Shown in pieces: positions 29,744 to 38,808 of a DNA stretch of 64,000 bases. The notes beneath the pieces are model-generated. The model was given only the letters and a program-made list of their open reading frames with translations. It did not search any database and was not told the DNA's origin. Position numbers and translations under genes: made by a program. Location of the stretch: positions 26,751-90,750 of the forward strand of contig JAPMLR010000010.1 in assembly GCA_026410415.1 (NCBI GenBank), given 5' to 3'. The DNA is from Denitratimonas yunnanensis (SeqCode). GTDB taxonomy: Bacteria; Pseudomonadota; Gammaproteobacteria; Xanthomonadales; Xanthomonadaceae. Numbering within the stretch: position 1 is the stretch's first letter; each line of letters opens with the position of its first letter.

Positions 29744-31609
29744 TCACAGGATCGGTGCCAATCCCGCGCCGAAGGCCGTCAGCACCCGGGTGTAGATCGA
29801 CTTCGACGGCACGTCCACTTCCGGAAAATCACCCACCGGGGCATAGCACTCGGCAAAGGCCGGATCATCACGAGGCACCGGCGCGCAACCGGGTTTCATT
29901 TCCCAGCTGGTGGCATAGCGGAATGGCCAGATGTCGAACAGCGGCAATGCCTCGAAGGCCTTGCCGAGACTGTAGTTGAGACCGGACAGCACCGGCGGGC
30001 GCGGGCGCGGGGCGATCACCCAGGCGTTTTCAGGTGCGGTATCGGCGAGGATTTCCCCGGCCAGCAGACGCGCGAATGCGGCGTCGTGCACCACCACGGC
30101 GCTCTCGGTATTGAGCCGGTCCGAACGCGGATCGAAGTTGTGCGTACCCACCAGCGCGATGCGCTCGTCGATGACCATCGACTTGGCGTGCATGCCCATG
30201 CGGATGCCGCTGCGTTCCAGCGGCACCCGGCCACTGAGCGCACTGCCGCGTGATCCCTGCGCCCCCGAGCCGAAGGCGCGACGCGATTCGGTGGCCTTCT
30301 CACCCAATGTCGTGGCGGAGCGGATCCCGGGGTCGATCGGAACGATCCCCGGATCGAACGGTGCATCACCGGGAAAGGGCTTGTATTCGTAGATGTGCAG
30401 GCCGAATTCGCGCAGGTAGCGTCGCTTGTACTTGTGCGAAAGCGCATACACGGGAAAGGCATCCGTGGCCGCGAGGCTGTTGGTCGAGACAACGATGCGT
30501 GGCGGTTCGGTGCGCTCCTGAAGCTGGCGGAAGTTGCGTTGCGCCGTGCGCGAGAACACCAGATACGGTGTCTGCAACAAGATGCGCTCCTGCGCGCTGT
30601 TGAACAGGCCCAGCAGCTCCGCGGAGAGATCGCGCTCGCTCGGATGATTCCGTTCCAGTGCCTTGTTGGGGAGATCGGAAACGAACTCCACCGCACTCAC
30701 CGCATGCGCGCGCTGCACCAGCCGTGCCTCGATCACGCTCGGGTCGTCGGCCTGAGCCGAGAGCCACTGCACCCGCAATGGCGGCTTGGCAACAATCTGC
30801 GCCGGTCCTTCGGCCCGACGCAGGCGCCGGCGGACGTCATGCAGGGCGGCAACCGGCACGGCGCGCGGGTGGCGCCAGAACGTGTCGAAGGATTCGCGCA
30901 TCTGTGCCGCCGCCGGGCCGGCCACCACGATGTCGCGATCGCGATAGTTGAAGGTCGGGTCCCAATCGAAATAGCGGTCCTGATAATTGCGTCCGCCGGT
31001 GATGCCGATCACGCCATCGGCCAGCAGCAGCTTGTTGTGCATGCGCTGGTTGAACCGGGTGAAACAGCACAGCACGCCGGCGGCAAATTCGAGCGGACCG
31101 GTACGCGCCTTTCCGAACGTCGGGTTGTACAGGCGCAACTCGAAGTTGACGTGGCTGCGCGCCAATGCACTGACCAGTTCGACGTCGTCAACGCTGTACA
31201 GCTGATCCAGCAATACCCTTACCTTCACGCCACGCCGTGCGGCGGCGAGCAGCTCCTGAAGCACGAAAAATCCCGAATCGTCCTGCGCATAGATGAAGCT
31301 CTGCACATCGATTCGTTCGCGTGCTGCGCGGATCAGGGCGATGCGCGCCAACAGCGCGTCCAAGCCGCTTTCCAGCAATATCAGGCGGTGGCTCGGCGCC
31401 TCCGGCCGACTTTCCACCAAGGCCTGCCGGGCCAGATCGTAGAGTGCCGAATCGCGGGCACAGTGATCCGCCCGATCACAAGTCAGCCGGGTGTCCTGCA
31501 AGGCTCGTACCTCGCGTTGGGCGATCCGGACTTCCGTGCGGGTCGGCATGCAGGCGGCGAGCAACGTCACCATCGCCAGGCACAGCATGCCGCGCAGCAT
31601 CGCGATCAT
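29744..31609 (-). CDS. Phospholipase D family lipoprotein (ClsC/cardiolipin synthase-like)
   Basis: The protein starts at ATG 31609 with GGAG eight bases upstream and has 621 residues. A lipoprotein signal ends LLAAC (C20). Two HKD motifs are present: HNKLLLAD from H191 with GGRN following, and HAKSMVID from H474 with THNFDPRSDRLNTE following, so the active site is complete. Such proteins make cardiolipin from two phospholipids, or hydrolyse phosphodiesters. The lipobox puts it in the envelope, unlike cytosolic ClsC of E. coli. It overlaps the YceI stop by ATGA. Confidence 0.9.
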   Translation of the reverse strand: MIAMLRGMLCLAMVTLLAACMPTRTEVRIAQREVRALQDTRLTCDRADHCARDSALYDLARQALVESRPEAPSHRLILLESGLDALLARIALIRAARERIDVQSFIYAQDDSGFFVLQELLAAARRGVKVRVLLDQLYSVDDVELVSALARSHVNFELRLYNPTFGKARTGPLEFAAGVLCCFTRFNQRMHNKLLLADGVIGITGGRNYQDRYFDWDPTFNYRDRDIVVAGPAAAQMRESFDTFWRHPRAVPVAALHDVRRRLRRAEGPAQIVAKPPLRVQWLSAQADDPSVIEARLVQRAHAVSAVEFVSDLPNKALERNHPSERDLSAELLGLFNSAQERILLQTPYLVFSRTAQRNFRQLQERTEPPRIVVSTNSLAATDAFPVYALSHKYKRRYLREFGLHIYEYKPFPGDAPFDPGIVPIDPGIRSATTLGEKATESRRAFGSGAQGSRGSALSGRVPLERSGIRMGMHAKSMVIDERIALVGTHNFDPRSDRLNTESAVVVHDAAFARLLAGEILADTAPENAWVIAPRPRPPVLSGLNYSLGKAFEALPLFDIWPFRYATSWEMKPGCAPVPRDDPAFAECYAPVGDFPEVDVPSKSIYTRVLTAFGAGLAPIL

Positions 31610-32169
31610 GGCGCCCGCTCCGACGCCAGTCGCACCGAGAACGCGAGATGCACGGTATCGCCAAGTGCCAGGCGTCGCGCATCCATGCCGAACGCGCTGC
31701 GCCGAACCTCGCCGGTGGCACGGACCGCACAATCGATGCCGGGTCGGGCGCACCGGGCCGGCTCCAGCAAGAACACCACCGGTTGCGTGACACCCCGCAG
31801 GGTCACTTCCCCGGCAATCTCGCCACCTTCCTGCAGCCGGCGAGGAGAAATGACGGCGGAGCGGAAACGGATCCACGGATGCTTTTCCACATCGAAGAAT
31901 TCCGCTGACTGCGCCCAGACGATGTACGAAACGCGACTCATCTGGAGGGCCCGCACATCGATGCGCACATCGACGCGGGTGGCACCGCTCAGAGCATCAC
32001 GCTCCGCAGTGCCTTCGATGACCGGAAACATGCCTTCGATGCGCTTGAGCCAGACCGGGCGAATCCAGAAGCTGGCGCTGGCATGTTCCGGAACGATCAC
32101 ATGGGTCTGCGCGCTGGCCATCCCGACAAAGACTCCCAGACACGACGGCAGCAACCACCCCACCCGCAT
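31606..32169 (-). CDS. YceI family periplasmic protein
   Basis: The 187-residue protein has a signal peptide (about 1-20). The lipocalin-like YceI domain shows VPEHASASFWIRPVWLKRIEGMFPVIEGTAE, YIVWAQSAEFFDVEKHPWIRFRS and the C-terminal VRRSAFGMDARRLALGDTVHLAFSVRL. YceI proteins bind polyisoprenoids or similar lipids in a long pocket. GAGGACGATCC precedes the ATG. Downstream, the gene overlaps the phospholipase D gene by four bases. Confidence 0.93.
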   Translation of the reverse strand: MRVGWLLPSCLGVFVGMASAQTHVIVPEHASASFWIRPVWLKRIEGMFPVIEGTAERDALSGATRVDVRIDVRALQMSRVSYIVWAQSAEFFDVEKHPWIRFRSAVISPRRLQEGGEIAGEVTLRGVTQPVVFLLEPARCARPGIDCAVRATGEVRRSAFGMDARRLALGDTVHLAFSVRLASERAP

Positions 32170-32178
32170 GGATCGTCC

Positions 32179-32670
32179 TCAGGGCGACCAGAACGCGGCC
32201 AGTTCCGCCGATCCCGGTTCAATGGCCGCATCGGCGGGCAGCCGCAGCACCGCGACGCCGGCCGGCGGCATGCCGCGGCATTCGCCCGAACGCCCGGTGG
32301 ACAGCAGCGCCACCAGGTGTTCAAGGCCGGGGTTGTGCCCGACCAGCATCAGCGTCGGCACGTCGGCGTGATCGTCCAGTACATTCAGCAGATCGCCGGG
32401 TGAGGCCTCGTAAATGCGCGGGTCATGGCGGGTATCGACGTAACCCAGCTTTTCCAGCACCCGCGCCGCCGTTTCGGTGGCGCGCGCCGCAGGCGAGCAC
32501 ACCACGCGCGACAAGCCGGGCTGGATACCAAACGTGGCAAGGAACGCAGCCGCCGCCTCGGCCTCGGCCTCCCCGGTGTCGGACAGTGGACGATCGCGGT
32601 CGTGTTGTCCCGCGTCCGCAGGTTCGGCATGGGCATGGCGCAACAGGATCAACCAACGGGAATCACTCAT
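32179..32670 (-). CDS. Histidine phosphatase family protein (SixA type)
   Basis: The start at ATG 32670 gives 163 residues beginning MSDSRWLILLRHAHAEPADAG. LRHAHAE carries the phospho-accepting His, and LVGHNPGLEHL the second catalytic His, both typical of SixA. SixA removes phosphate from His residues of phosphocarrier or HPt proteins. The ATG overlaps the stop of the large protease gene. It is unusual to find it coupled to a secreted peptidase. Confidence 0.92.
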   Translation of the reverse strand: MSDSRWLILLRHAHAEPADAGQHDRDRPLSDTGEAEAEAAAAFLATFGIQPGLSRVVCSPAARATETAARVLEKLGYVDTRHDPRIYEASPGDLLNVLDDHADVPTLMLVGHNPGLEHLVALLSTGRSGECRGMPPAGVAVLRLPADAAIEPGSAELAAFWSP

Positions 32671-35600
32671 GGGGTGGGCTCTCCGGCACGGATCAGGGGC
32701 ACCTCGATGCGCTGCCATTGCCCTTGCAGGGGTGCTGGCAAGTCGATATCGGTGCTGAGGGTGGCATTGTCGGCATCATCGAATTCGAGAATGAACTGTC
32801 CCGCGCTCCGGGTGCGCGTTTCCCAATTGGCGTACGCCGGACAGCCGGGGCAATGCGTGCGGTAACTGGCCAGATCGAGCATTCCGTCGTTGATCGCGCC
32901 CTCACTGATCACCCAGCGCGGGTTGCCCTGCGCATCGAACAGATAGGCCAGCACGTTGTCGAAACGACGCTGATCGATCACCACGCTTTCCACTTCGACA
33001 CCCCAATCCGGCTCGCCGAACGCGATCCAGCGGCCCGTGTAATCGGGCTCGGCGCGCTCATGCTCCGTGTGGGTGAGCTGCATCAACTCCGCTCCGGCAC
33101 GCCCATCGTTGAACTGCCATGCCAGCATGGCCCGGGTGCCGTCGATGCGCGCAACACGCACCTGCCCGACCTGCTCGGAACGCGCCCCCACCGAGGACGG
33201 TGTGGCGACGCGGGTGACGCGCTGCAACGGCGCATCCAGCAGATGGTCGATGTAGCTGCCGGAGGTCTGGTACCAGAACGGCGCATGATCGGCGCTGCCG
33301 GTGTACCACGTGCCGCCGAACGGATAGCTGTTGAAGCTGTTTCCAGGGCGGAACGGGTTGTGATAGTTGCCCTGGATCGCGTCGATCTCCACGACCTGCG
33401 CCGGGCACGACGCCACCACGGCACAATCATCCGCCACCGCGCCGATGGCATGTCGGCTGCTGCGCGTGCTGTGGCTGCGCGGAATCGCGCTGGCAATGTA
33501 GTCCAGACTAAGCGACGTGCCGCAGGCCGCATCGGCGCGGACCTGCACCGGCACATTCACCGTGAAGGACGAACCCATCCGGAGGGTGCGCAACGGCACG
33601 GTCGGTTGTTCGAGACGCAGTGCGACATCACCCGCGGGCAACGCCGTGGGCGCGAAGGCACAAATCGCGCTCTGAGCTGCCGGCACGTTGCCCGTCTCCA
33701 GAGGACATCCCATGCGCATCGCATCGTCGCCGTTCTGGTCCACGAAACCGATCACGGTATAGCTCTCGTCCACGTCCGCCGATGTCTTGTACTGATAGAC
33801 CACTTCACCGCTCTGTTCGTAGACCACGGCCTGGAATTCGGTTTCGCCCATGAAACTGCTGGCGCCATAGGTTTCCATGCCGGTCCACTGGAAGACATGG
33901 CAGCCTTGCGCCTGACCGACGAGCGATGCGCGCGGGCAGACCTCGAAATGCCGATAGCGCAAACCCGCACCCGCGTCTTCGCGCACCCGCAGATCGTCAT
34001 GGAACGGGCGCAGCTGCGGTCCGAGCGATCCCTCCGGCAAGCCGCCGTCGCAGGACAGTTCATCGCCGTTGATGCTGCCGGCGCTGCCGCCGTCATCCGG
34101 GTCGAACGACACGTAGCCGTTGGTCGACATCGCCGCTTCGCTGTAGCGCTCGCCGTACAGTGCGATGCCCTCGCCGCCCAAGGTGATGGTGGGGGTGCGG
34201 GCGTCATCGCGCGGGCCGTAAGCATTGCCATCGGCGGCGTAGGTGTCGAGCGGATCGACCGCCCACTCGCCTTCGGCGAGGTCGATGAACTGGTAGCTGC
34301 AGCTGCTGCTGCCGACGTAGCCGAACTGATTGGGGCCCAGATCGACCGCCAAACCACCTCCCGCCGCAAACAGCGCCTGTCCGCTGCCGGCCATCGGTGC
34401 GGTACCGACGTTGCGGAAGGTGACCGGCACGCTGTAGCGCTCGCCCGGATCGATCCGGCCATCGCCATTGCCGCATACCTGGTGCGGCGTGCCGGTGGAA
34501 ACCACCTCGAGCGTCGCCCCGAGCACGTCCAACGCGTGCGCCGCAGTGCCCACGCAACCTTCCGCATCGCGAACCTGTACGCGCACGTTGCCGGAATGCT
34601 GCTTCGGAATGGACACCATGATGTGACGTTCCGGGCCTTCGCGCTCGACAACGCCATCACCGTCGACATCCCAGAGATAGGTATAACCACCGGCACCGCC
34701 GGTGGCCGACGCGCGAATCTGGAACTTGCTGCCGGCGCGCGGCGCGTTGGCGAAGGCGTTGGCCGTGAGCGTGACCACCGGTGCGTCACAGGTGCCTTTG
34801 CCCGGCATCGTCTGCGGGTTGGTTCCGGTGCGGTCGAACGCGTCACGGATGGAATGGCCGCCGGTGGTGCCCGGCGCCTCCCACGCCGTGCTGAGACGTC
34901 CGTAGCAGTCATAGCCGGCGGGATTGCTGCAGGCGGCGGTGCCGCCGGACAACACGCCCACCAACAGGCCGTTCGCCGGATTCCACAGGCCCGAACCGGA
35001 CGAACCGCGCTCGGTGGTGCCCAGTTCCCAGTCGTCCACGCGCCAGTGTGTGGTGGTGTCGCTGCTGGAGATGATGCAGTTCTGCATCGTGGTCAACGGA
35101 TCTTCGTTGAAGCTGATGCGCTTTTCGTTGCCGCTGGGGTGATGGATGCCGACGGCTCCGGGCGGCGTGCTGCCGGATCGGTCCCAGCCGCTGTAGAACA
35201 CCTGCGCCGCATCCGGAATCGGCGTATTGATTTCCACGGCGGTGAAATCGGTGGCGCGGTCGGTGGCAAGCAAGGTCGCGCCACCCGTCTGGACCGAAAG
35301 GGTGTTCGGCAGAACGGGCAATGACGTCCCATTGGCAGCGCCTCCCGGAGTTCGACAGGCCGGGCTTTCATAGCCCCAGTAGAACACCATCGATGCCACT
35401 TCCTGCGGCGTGGAGACGCAGTGATGGGCCGTCGCGAAGCGCGGCCGCGCGGCATCCGCACCGACATCGCCGGTGTTCATCAAGGTGCCGGTGCAATACA
35501 GGCTGCTGGCGTTGGCCTGGAACGCGTATCCCGCCACCGAGGCGATCTGCTCGCGCCATTCATCGCCTTCCGGGCACGCGGTATCGATGTTGCAGCTGCC

Positions 35601-36203
35601 GGACTTGGCCTGCGACGCAGCGAACGGGTCGCGATAGCCGTAACTGGCATTGGCCAGCTCCAGCTCCACATAGTCGCGCTTGCTGGCCGGGACGGTCAAT
35701 TCGAGGACCACGGCATCGGACTGGATCATCGCGGTATGCAGCGCGCTGCCATCTTCAGGATTGTCGGCATCGGTCAGGGATGCCAGGCGCTGACTGCCGT
35801 CCGCGGAGCGGATCACCAGTTCGGCACCATGCGGCAAACGGAAGCGCGAAAACGTGAACTCCAGGCTGCTGGCCCCTTTGCCATTCACTTCCATCCGCCA
35901 CAGCCAGCGACCGCGGGGCAGCGGCAACCACTCGCCCGGGCCGTTCTTGGCGTGAACGTCGTGCCACACCGATTGCACCACACCGTAACGCAATGGCGTC
36001 CCGGGCTTGGCATCGCGGATCTCGTCCTCCGCGCGCAGCTTCACCACATCCGGAACGACGAGCGACAACCTCGCATCGCCCTTCTCCTGCACCGCCTTCA
36101 CGGTTGCGGCAGAACGTGCCGGCTTGGGGTCGACGCCGGAAAGCGCGGCCAGGGGGTATGCAGCAAGGAGCGCTGCGGCAAGAAGTGTTCGAGTAACGGA
36201 CAT
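32667..36203 (-). CDS. Large secreted trypsin-like serine protease (lysyl endopeptidase-type) with long C-terminal extension
   Basis: The protein has 1178 residues from ATG 36203 (the TTG five codons earlier is less likely). After a signal peptide and a propeptide (about 25-195) comes an S1 domain with TAHHC (H261), ATDFTAVEI (D319) and RGSSGSGLW (S402), resembling Achromobacter/Lysobacter lysyl endopeptidase. A PKD-like domain (GSKFQIRASATGGAGGYTYLWDVDGDGVVER) follows. The last 600 residues contain an NHL-unlike beta-rich module with repeated NGYVSFDPDDGG- and QAVVYEQSGEVVYQYKT-type blocks, then a final domain ending at the C-terminus without a sorting tail that I recognise. It is probably exported by type II secretion for extracellular protein digestion. 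Confidence 0.9.
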   Translation of the reverse strand: MSVTRTLLAAALLAAYPLAALSGVDPKPARSAATVKAVQEKGDARLSLVVPDVVKLRAEDEIRDAKPGTPLRYGVVQSVWHDVHAKNGPGEWLPLPRGRWLWRMEVNGKGASSLEFTFSRFRLPHGAELVIRSADGSQRLASLTDADNPEDGSALHTAMIQSDAVVLELTVPASKRDYVELELANASYGYRDPFAASQAKSGSCNIDTACPEGDEWREQIASVAGYAFQANASSLYCTGTLMNTGDVGADAARPRFATAHHCVSTPQEVASMVFYWGYESPACRTPGGAANGTSLPVLPNTLSVQTGGATLLATDRATDFTAVEINTPIPDAAQVFYSGWDRSGSTPPGAVGIHHPSGNEKRISFNEDPLTTMQNCIISSSDTTTHWRVDDWELGTTERGSSGSGLWNPANGLLVGVLSGGTAACSNPAGYDCYGRLSTAWEAPGTTGGHSIRDAFDRTGTNPQTMPGKGTCDAPVVTLTANAFANAPRAGSKFQIRASATGGAGGYTYLWDVDGDGVVEREGPERHIMVSIPKQHSGNVRVQVRDAEGCVGTAAHALDVLGATLEVVSTGTPHQVCGNGDGRIDPGERYSVPVTFRNVGTAPMAGSGQALFAAGGGLAVDLGPNQFGYVGSSSCSYQFIDLAEGEWAVDPLDTYAADGNAYGPRDDARTPTITLGGEGIALYGERYSEAAMSTNGYVSFDPDDGGSAGSINGDELSCDGGLPEGSLGPQLRPFHDDLRVREDAGAGLRYRHFEVCPRASLVGQAQGCHVFQWTGMETYGASSFMGETEFQAVVYEQSGEVVYQYKTSADVDESYTVIGFVDQNGDDAMRMGCPLETGNVPAAQSAICAFAPTALPAGDVALRLEQPTVPLRTLRMGSSFTVNVPVQVRADAACGTSLSLDYIASAIPRSHSTRSSRHAIGAVADDCAVVASCPAQVVEIDAIQGNYHNPFRPGNSFNSYPFGGTWYTGSADHAPFWYQTSGSYIDHLLDAPLQRVTRVATPSSVGARSEQVGQVRVARIDGTRAMLAWQFNDGRAGAELMQLTHTEHERAEPDYTGRWIAFGEPDWGVEVESVVIDQRRFDNVLAYLFDAQGNPRWVISEGAINDGMLDLASYRTHCPGCPAYANWETRTRSAGQFILEFDDADNATLSTDIDLPAPLQGQWQRIEVPLIRAGEPTP

Positions 36204-36336
36204 GACAGGTACCGGCAACAGTGACGCGTGGAACGGCAGAATACACCGGCGGGATGGCGGCGGCGCCCGACGCGATTTCCCGCACCCACCGGATTGCTTC
36301 TACGATTCCAGACTCTTCCCCGCTCTGCCGGATGCC

Positions 36337-37815
36337 ATGTTCGATCCCCACGACCTCGCTGTCCGCATCCGCGCCGGCACACCGCTGCTGGTGATCGAAA
36401 CCCATGAAGAGGCGCTGCTCGTGGACGCCTTTCACCATGTGGTGGCCGAACTCTTCCGCCCGTTGTGGCGCTGGTCGATCACCACCGGGCTGGCGCGGCT
36501 GGACATGGACGATCCGTTCGTTCCAGCCGCCACCGACTCCAGTGCCGTGCTGGACGTGATGCGTCGCGAAAGCCAGCGCGGCATCTGGCTGCTGCTCGAT
36601 TTTTCCCCCTATCTTCGCTACGCGATGAGCGTGCGGATGCTGCGCGAGATCGTGCTCGGGCAGGCCGCAGCGAAGCAGACCGTGGTGCTGATCGGCGCGA
36701 AGATCGAGCTGCCGCCGGAGCTGGAGCCGCTCGCCACGCGCTTCGAGATGCGTCTTCCCGACGAATCCGCGCTGGGCAAGTTGCTGCGTGAGGAAGCCTT
36801 CGCCTGGTCGCGCGAACATGCCGGCCGACGCGTGGAGATCGATGCCGCCGCGCAGCGTGCGGTGCTTCGCCATCTTCGCGGCCTGCCGTTGCACGACGCC
36901 CGCCGCATCGCGCGCGAACTGATCCACGACAACGGACGCATCGATCCGGACGACATCGCGCGCGTGCAACGCGCCAAGTTCGAGTTGCTCGGGCGCGGCG
37001 GCGTCATCGCACTGGAACCGGATGTGGCGCAGATGGATCAAATCGCCGGACTCAGGCGACTCAAACGCTGGGTGGAACAACGCCGGGCCGTATTCATGGC
37101 CGACACGCCGCCCAAAGGACTGGATCGACCACGCGGCATGTTGCTGCTCGGTGTACAGGGCGCGGGCAAGTCGCTGGCCGCCAAGGCCTGCGCCGGGGGA
37201 TTCGGCGTGCCCTTGCTGCGGCTGGATTTCGGCGCGCTCTACAACAAGTACCACGGCGAAACCGAGCGCAACTTGCGCGACGCGCTCGCCACCGCGGGCG
37301 CCATGTCGCCGTGCGTGTTGTGGTGCGACGAGATCGAAAAGGGCTTGGCCACCTCCGACAGCGATGACGGTGTGTCGCGTCGCGTGCTCGGCACCTTGCT
37401 GACCTGGATGAACGAGCGCCGCGCACCGGTGTTCCTCGTAGCCACGGCGAACGACGTGTCGCGCTTGCCGCCCGAATTCCTTCGCAAGGGGCGCTTCGAC
37501 GAAATCTTCTTCGTCGATCTTCCGGATGCCGAATCCCGCCGCGAGGCCTTCACCATCCACCTCGTGCGGCGAGAACAGGATCCGGCACGGTTCGATGTCG
37601 CCGCACTGGCAGCGGCAAGCGAGGGTTTTTCAGGCGCCGAGATCGAACAGGCGATCGTCAGCGCGCTGTATGACGCGCATGCGGACAACACGCGGCTTTC
37701 CACGCCGCTGCTGCTCGCGGCGCTCTCGCAGACCCGGCCGTTGTCGGTGCTGATGGCCGAACAGGTGCAGGCGTTGCGCGAGTGGGCGCGGGAGCGCTGC
37801 GTCCCGGCGGATTGA
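36337..37815 (+). CDS. AAA ATPase, Ycf46-type (492 aa)
   Basis: The start is ATG 36337. The N-terminal region (FDPHDLAVRIRAGTPLLVIETHEEALL to about residue 225) is the unusual degenerate ATPase-like domain of Ycf46 proteins. The AAA module has a Walker A motif GVQGAGKSLAAKA (K278), a Walker B VLWCDEIEKGL and the second region of homology VFLVATANDVSRLPPEFLRKGRFDEIFFVDLP. Chloroplast and cyanobacterial Ycf46 is implicated in carbon and nutrient responses; the role in proteobacteria is unknown. It is divergent from the protease gene and followed by tatD after 77 bases. Confidence 0.88.
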   Translation: MFDPHDLAVRIRAGTPLLVIETHEEALLVDAFHHVVAELFRPLWRWSITTGLARLDMDDPFVPAATDSSAVLDVMRRESQRGIWLLLDFSPYLRYAMSVRMLREIVLGQAAAKQTVVLIGAKIELPPELEPLATRFEMRLPDESALGKLLREEAFAWSREHAGRRVEIDAAAQRAVLRHLRGLPLHDARRIARELIHDNGRIDPDDIARVQRAKFELLGRGGVIALEPDVAQMDQIAGLRRLKRWVEQRRAVFMADTPPKGLDRPRGMLLLGVQGAGKSLAAKACAGGFGVPLLRLDFGALYNKYHGETERNLRDALATAGAMSPCVLWCDEIEKGLATSDSDDGVSRRVLGTLLTWMNERRAPVFLVATANDVSRLPPEFLRKGRFDEIFFVDLPDAESRREAFTIHLVRREQDPARFDVAALAAASEGFSGAEIEQAIVSALYDAHADNTRLSTPLLLAALSQTRPLSVLMAEQVQALREWARERCVPAD

Positions 37816-37892
37816 TCGCCTCGTCGATTGCGCCACGAACCAACGATTGCGGCGACAATGGCAGGCTTTGTTCCGACTTTTCCCGCACAGCC

Positions 37893-38678
37893 ATGATCGA
37901 CATCGGCCTCAATCTCACCCACGACAGCTTCGACCACGACCGCGATGCGGTGCTGCAACGCGCCCGCGATGCGGGCGTGACGCAGATGATCGTCACCGGC
38001 GCCAGCCGCGAGCATTCGCCGAAGGCGCTGGAACTGGCGCGCGCGCATCCGGGTGTGCTGTACGCCACCGCCGGCGTGCATCCGCATCACGCCATCGAGT
38101 ACACCAGCGAATGCGATGCCGAGATGCGCGCGCTGCACACGCATCCGGAAGTGGTCGCGGTGGGTGAATGCGGGCTGGATTACTTCCGCGATTTCTCGCC
38201 GCGTCCGGCGCAGCGCCGTGCCTTCGAGATGCAGCTGCAGATCGCGATCGACACCGGCAAACCGCTGTTCCTGCACCAGCGCGATGCGCACGATGATTTC
38301 GTCGCGATCATGAAGAACGTCGAAGGCCGGATCGGCCGCGCCGTGGTGCACTGCTTCACCGCCGGCAAACGCGAACTGTTCGAATGCCTGGACCGCGACT
38401 GGTACATCGGCATCACCGGCTGGCTCTGCGACGAACGCCGCGGCGCACACCTGCGCGAACTGGTGAAGAACATCCCGGCCAACCGCCTGATGATCGAAAC
38501 CGACTCGCCCTACCTGCTGCCGCGCACCCTCAAACCAATGCCCAAGGACCGCCGCAACGAACCGATGTATCTGCGCCACATCGCCGAAGAACTGGCCCGC
38601 GACCGCGACCAATCGCTGGAAACGGTGATGGCCGACACCACCGCCACCGCGCGCGAGTTTTTCGCACTGCCCCAGTGA
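37893..38678 (+). CDS. tatD: TatD family metal-dependent DNase
   Basis: The 261-residue TIM-barrel amidohydrolase begins MIDIGLNLTHDSFDHDRDAVLQRA. Metal ligands are in AGVHPHHAIE, VGECGLDYFRD, LFLHQRDAH, VVHCFTAGKREL and LMIETDSPYLLPR. TatD proteins are Mg-dependent 3'-5' exonucleases active in oxidative DNA repair and DNA clearance. The ATG has no strong Shine-Dalgarno but matches family length and N-terminus. Confidence 0.95.
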   Translation: MIDIGLNLTHDSFDHDRDAVLQRARDAGVTQMIVTGASREHSPKALELARAHPGVLYATAGVHPHHAIEYTSECDAEMRALHTHPEVVAVGECGLDYFRDFSPRPAQRRAFEMQLQIAIDTGKPLFLHQRDAHDDFVAIMKNVEGRIGRAVVHCFTAGKRELFECLDRDWYIGITGWLCDERRGAHLRELVKNIPANRLMIETDSPYLLPRTLKPMPKDRRNEPMYLRHIAEELARDRDQSLETVMADTTATAREFFALPQ

Positions 38679-38772
38679 AGGCATCTGGCCGGAGGCTCTT
38701 GCAAAATCCCACCCTGTTGGTCTTTCTCGTTCTTTGACGTGAACGTCACCGCATACCTTGAGGAAGCTCTTC

Positions 38773-38808
38773 GCCGTAGCAAAAAACAAAGACACTCACG
38801 CCTACGGC
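38773..38808. repeat. Inverted repeat at the truncated 3' end of the MmeI-like relic
   Basis: GCCGTAG (38773-38779) and CTACGGC (38802-38808) enclose 22 bases. The relic's TAG stop lies inside one arm. It may mark a deletion or recombination junction, or a weak terminator. Confidence 0.35.

Noticed and set aside
32400..35324. 974-codon open frame antisense to the secreted protease
   Set aside because: The protease has a signal peptide and a full catalytic triad, whereas the antisense product is His/Arg-rich without domain features.
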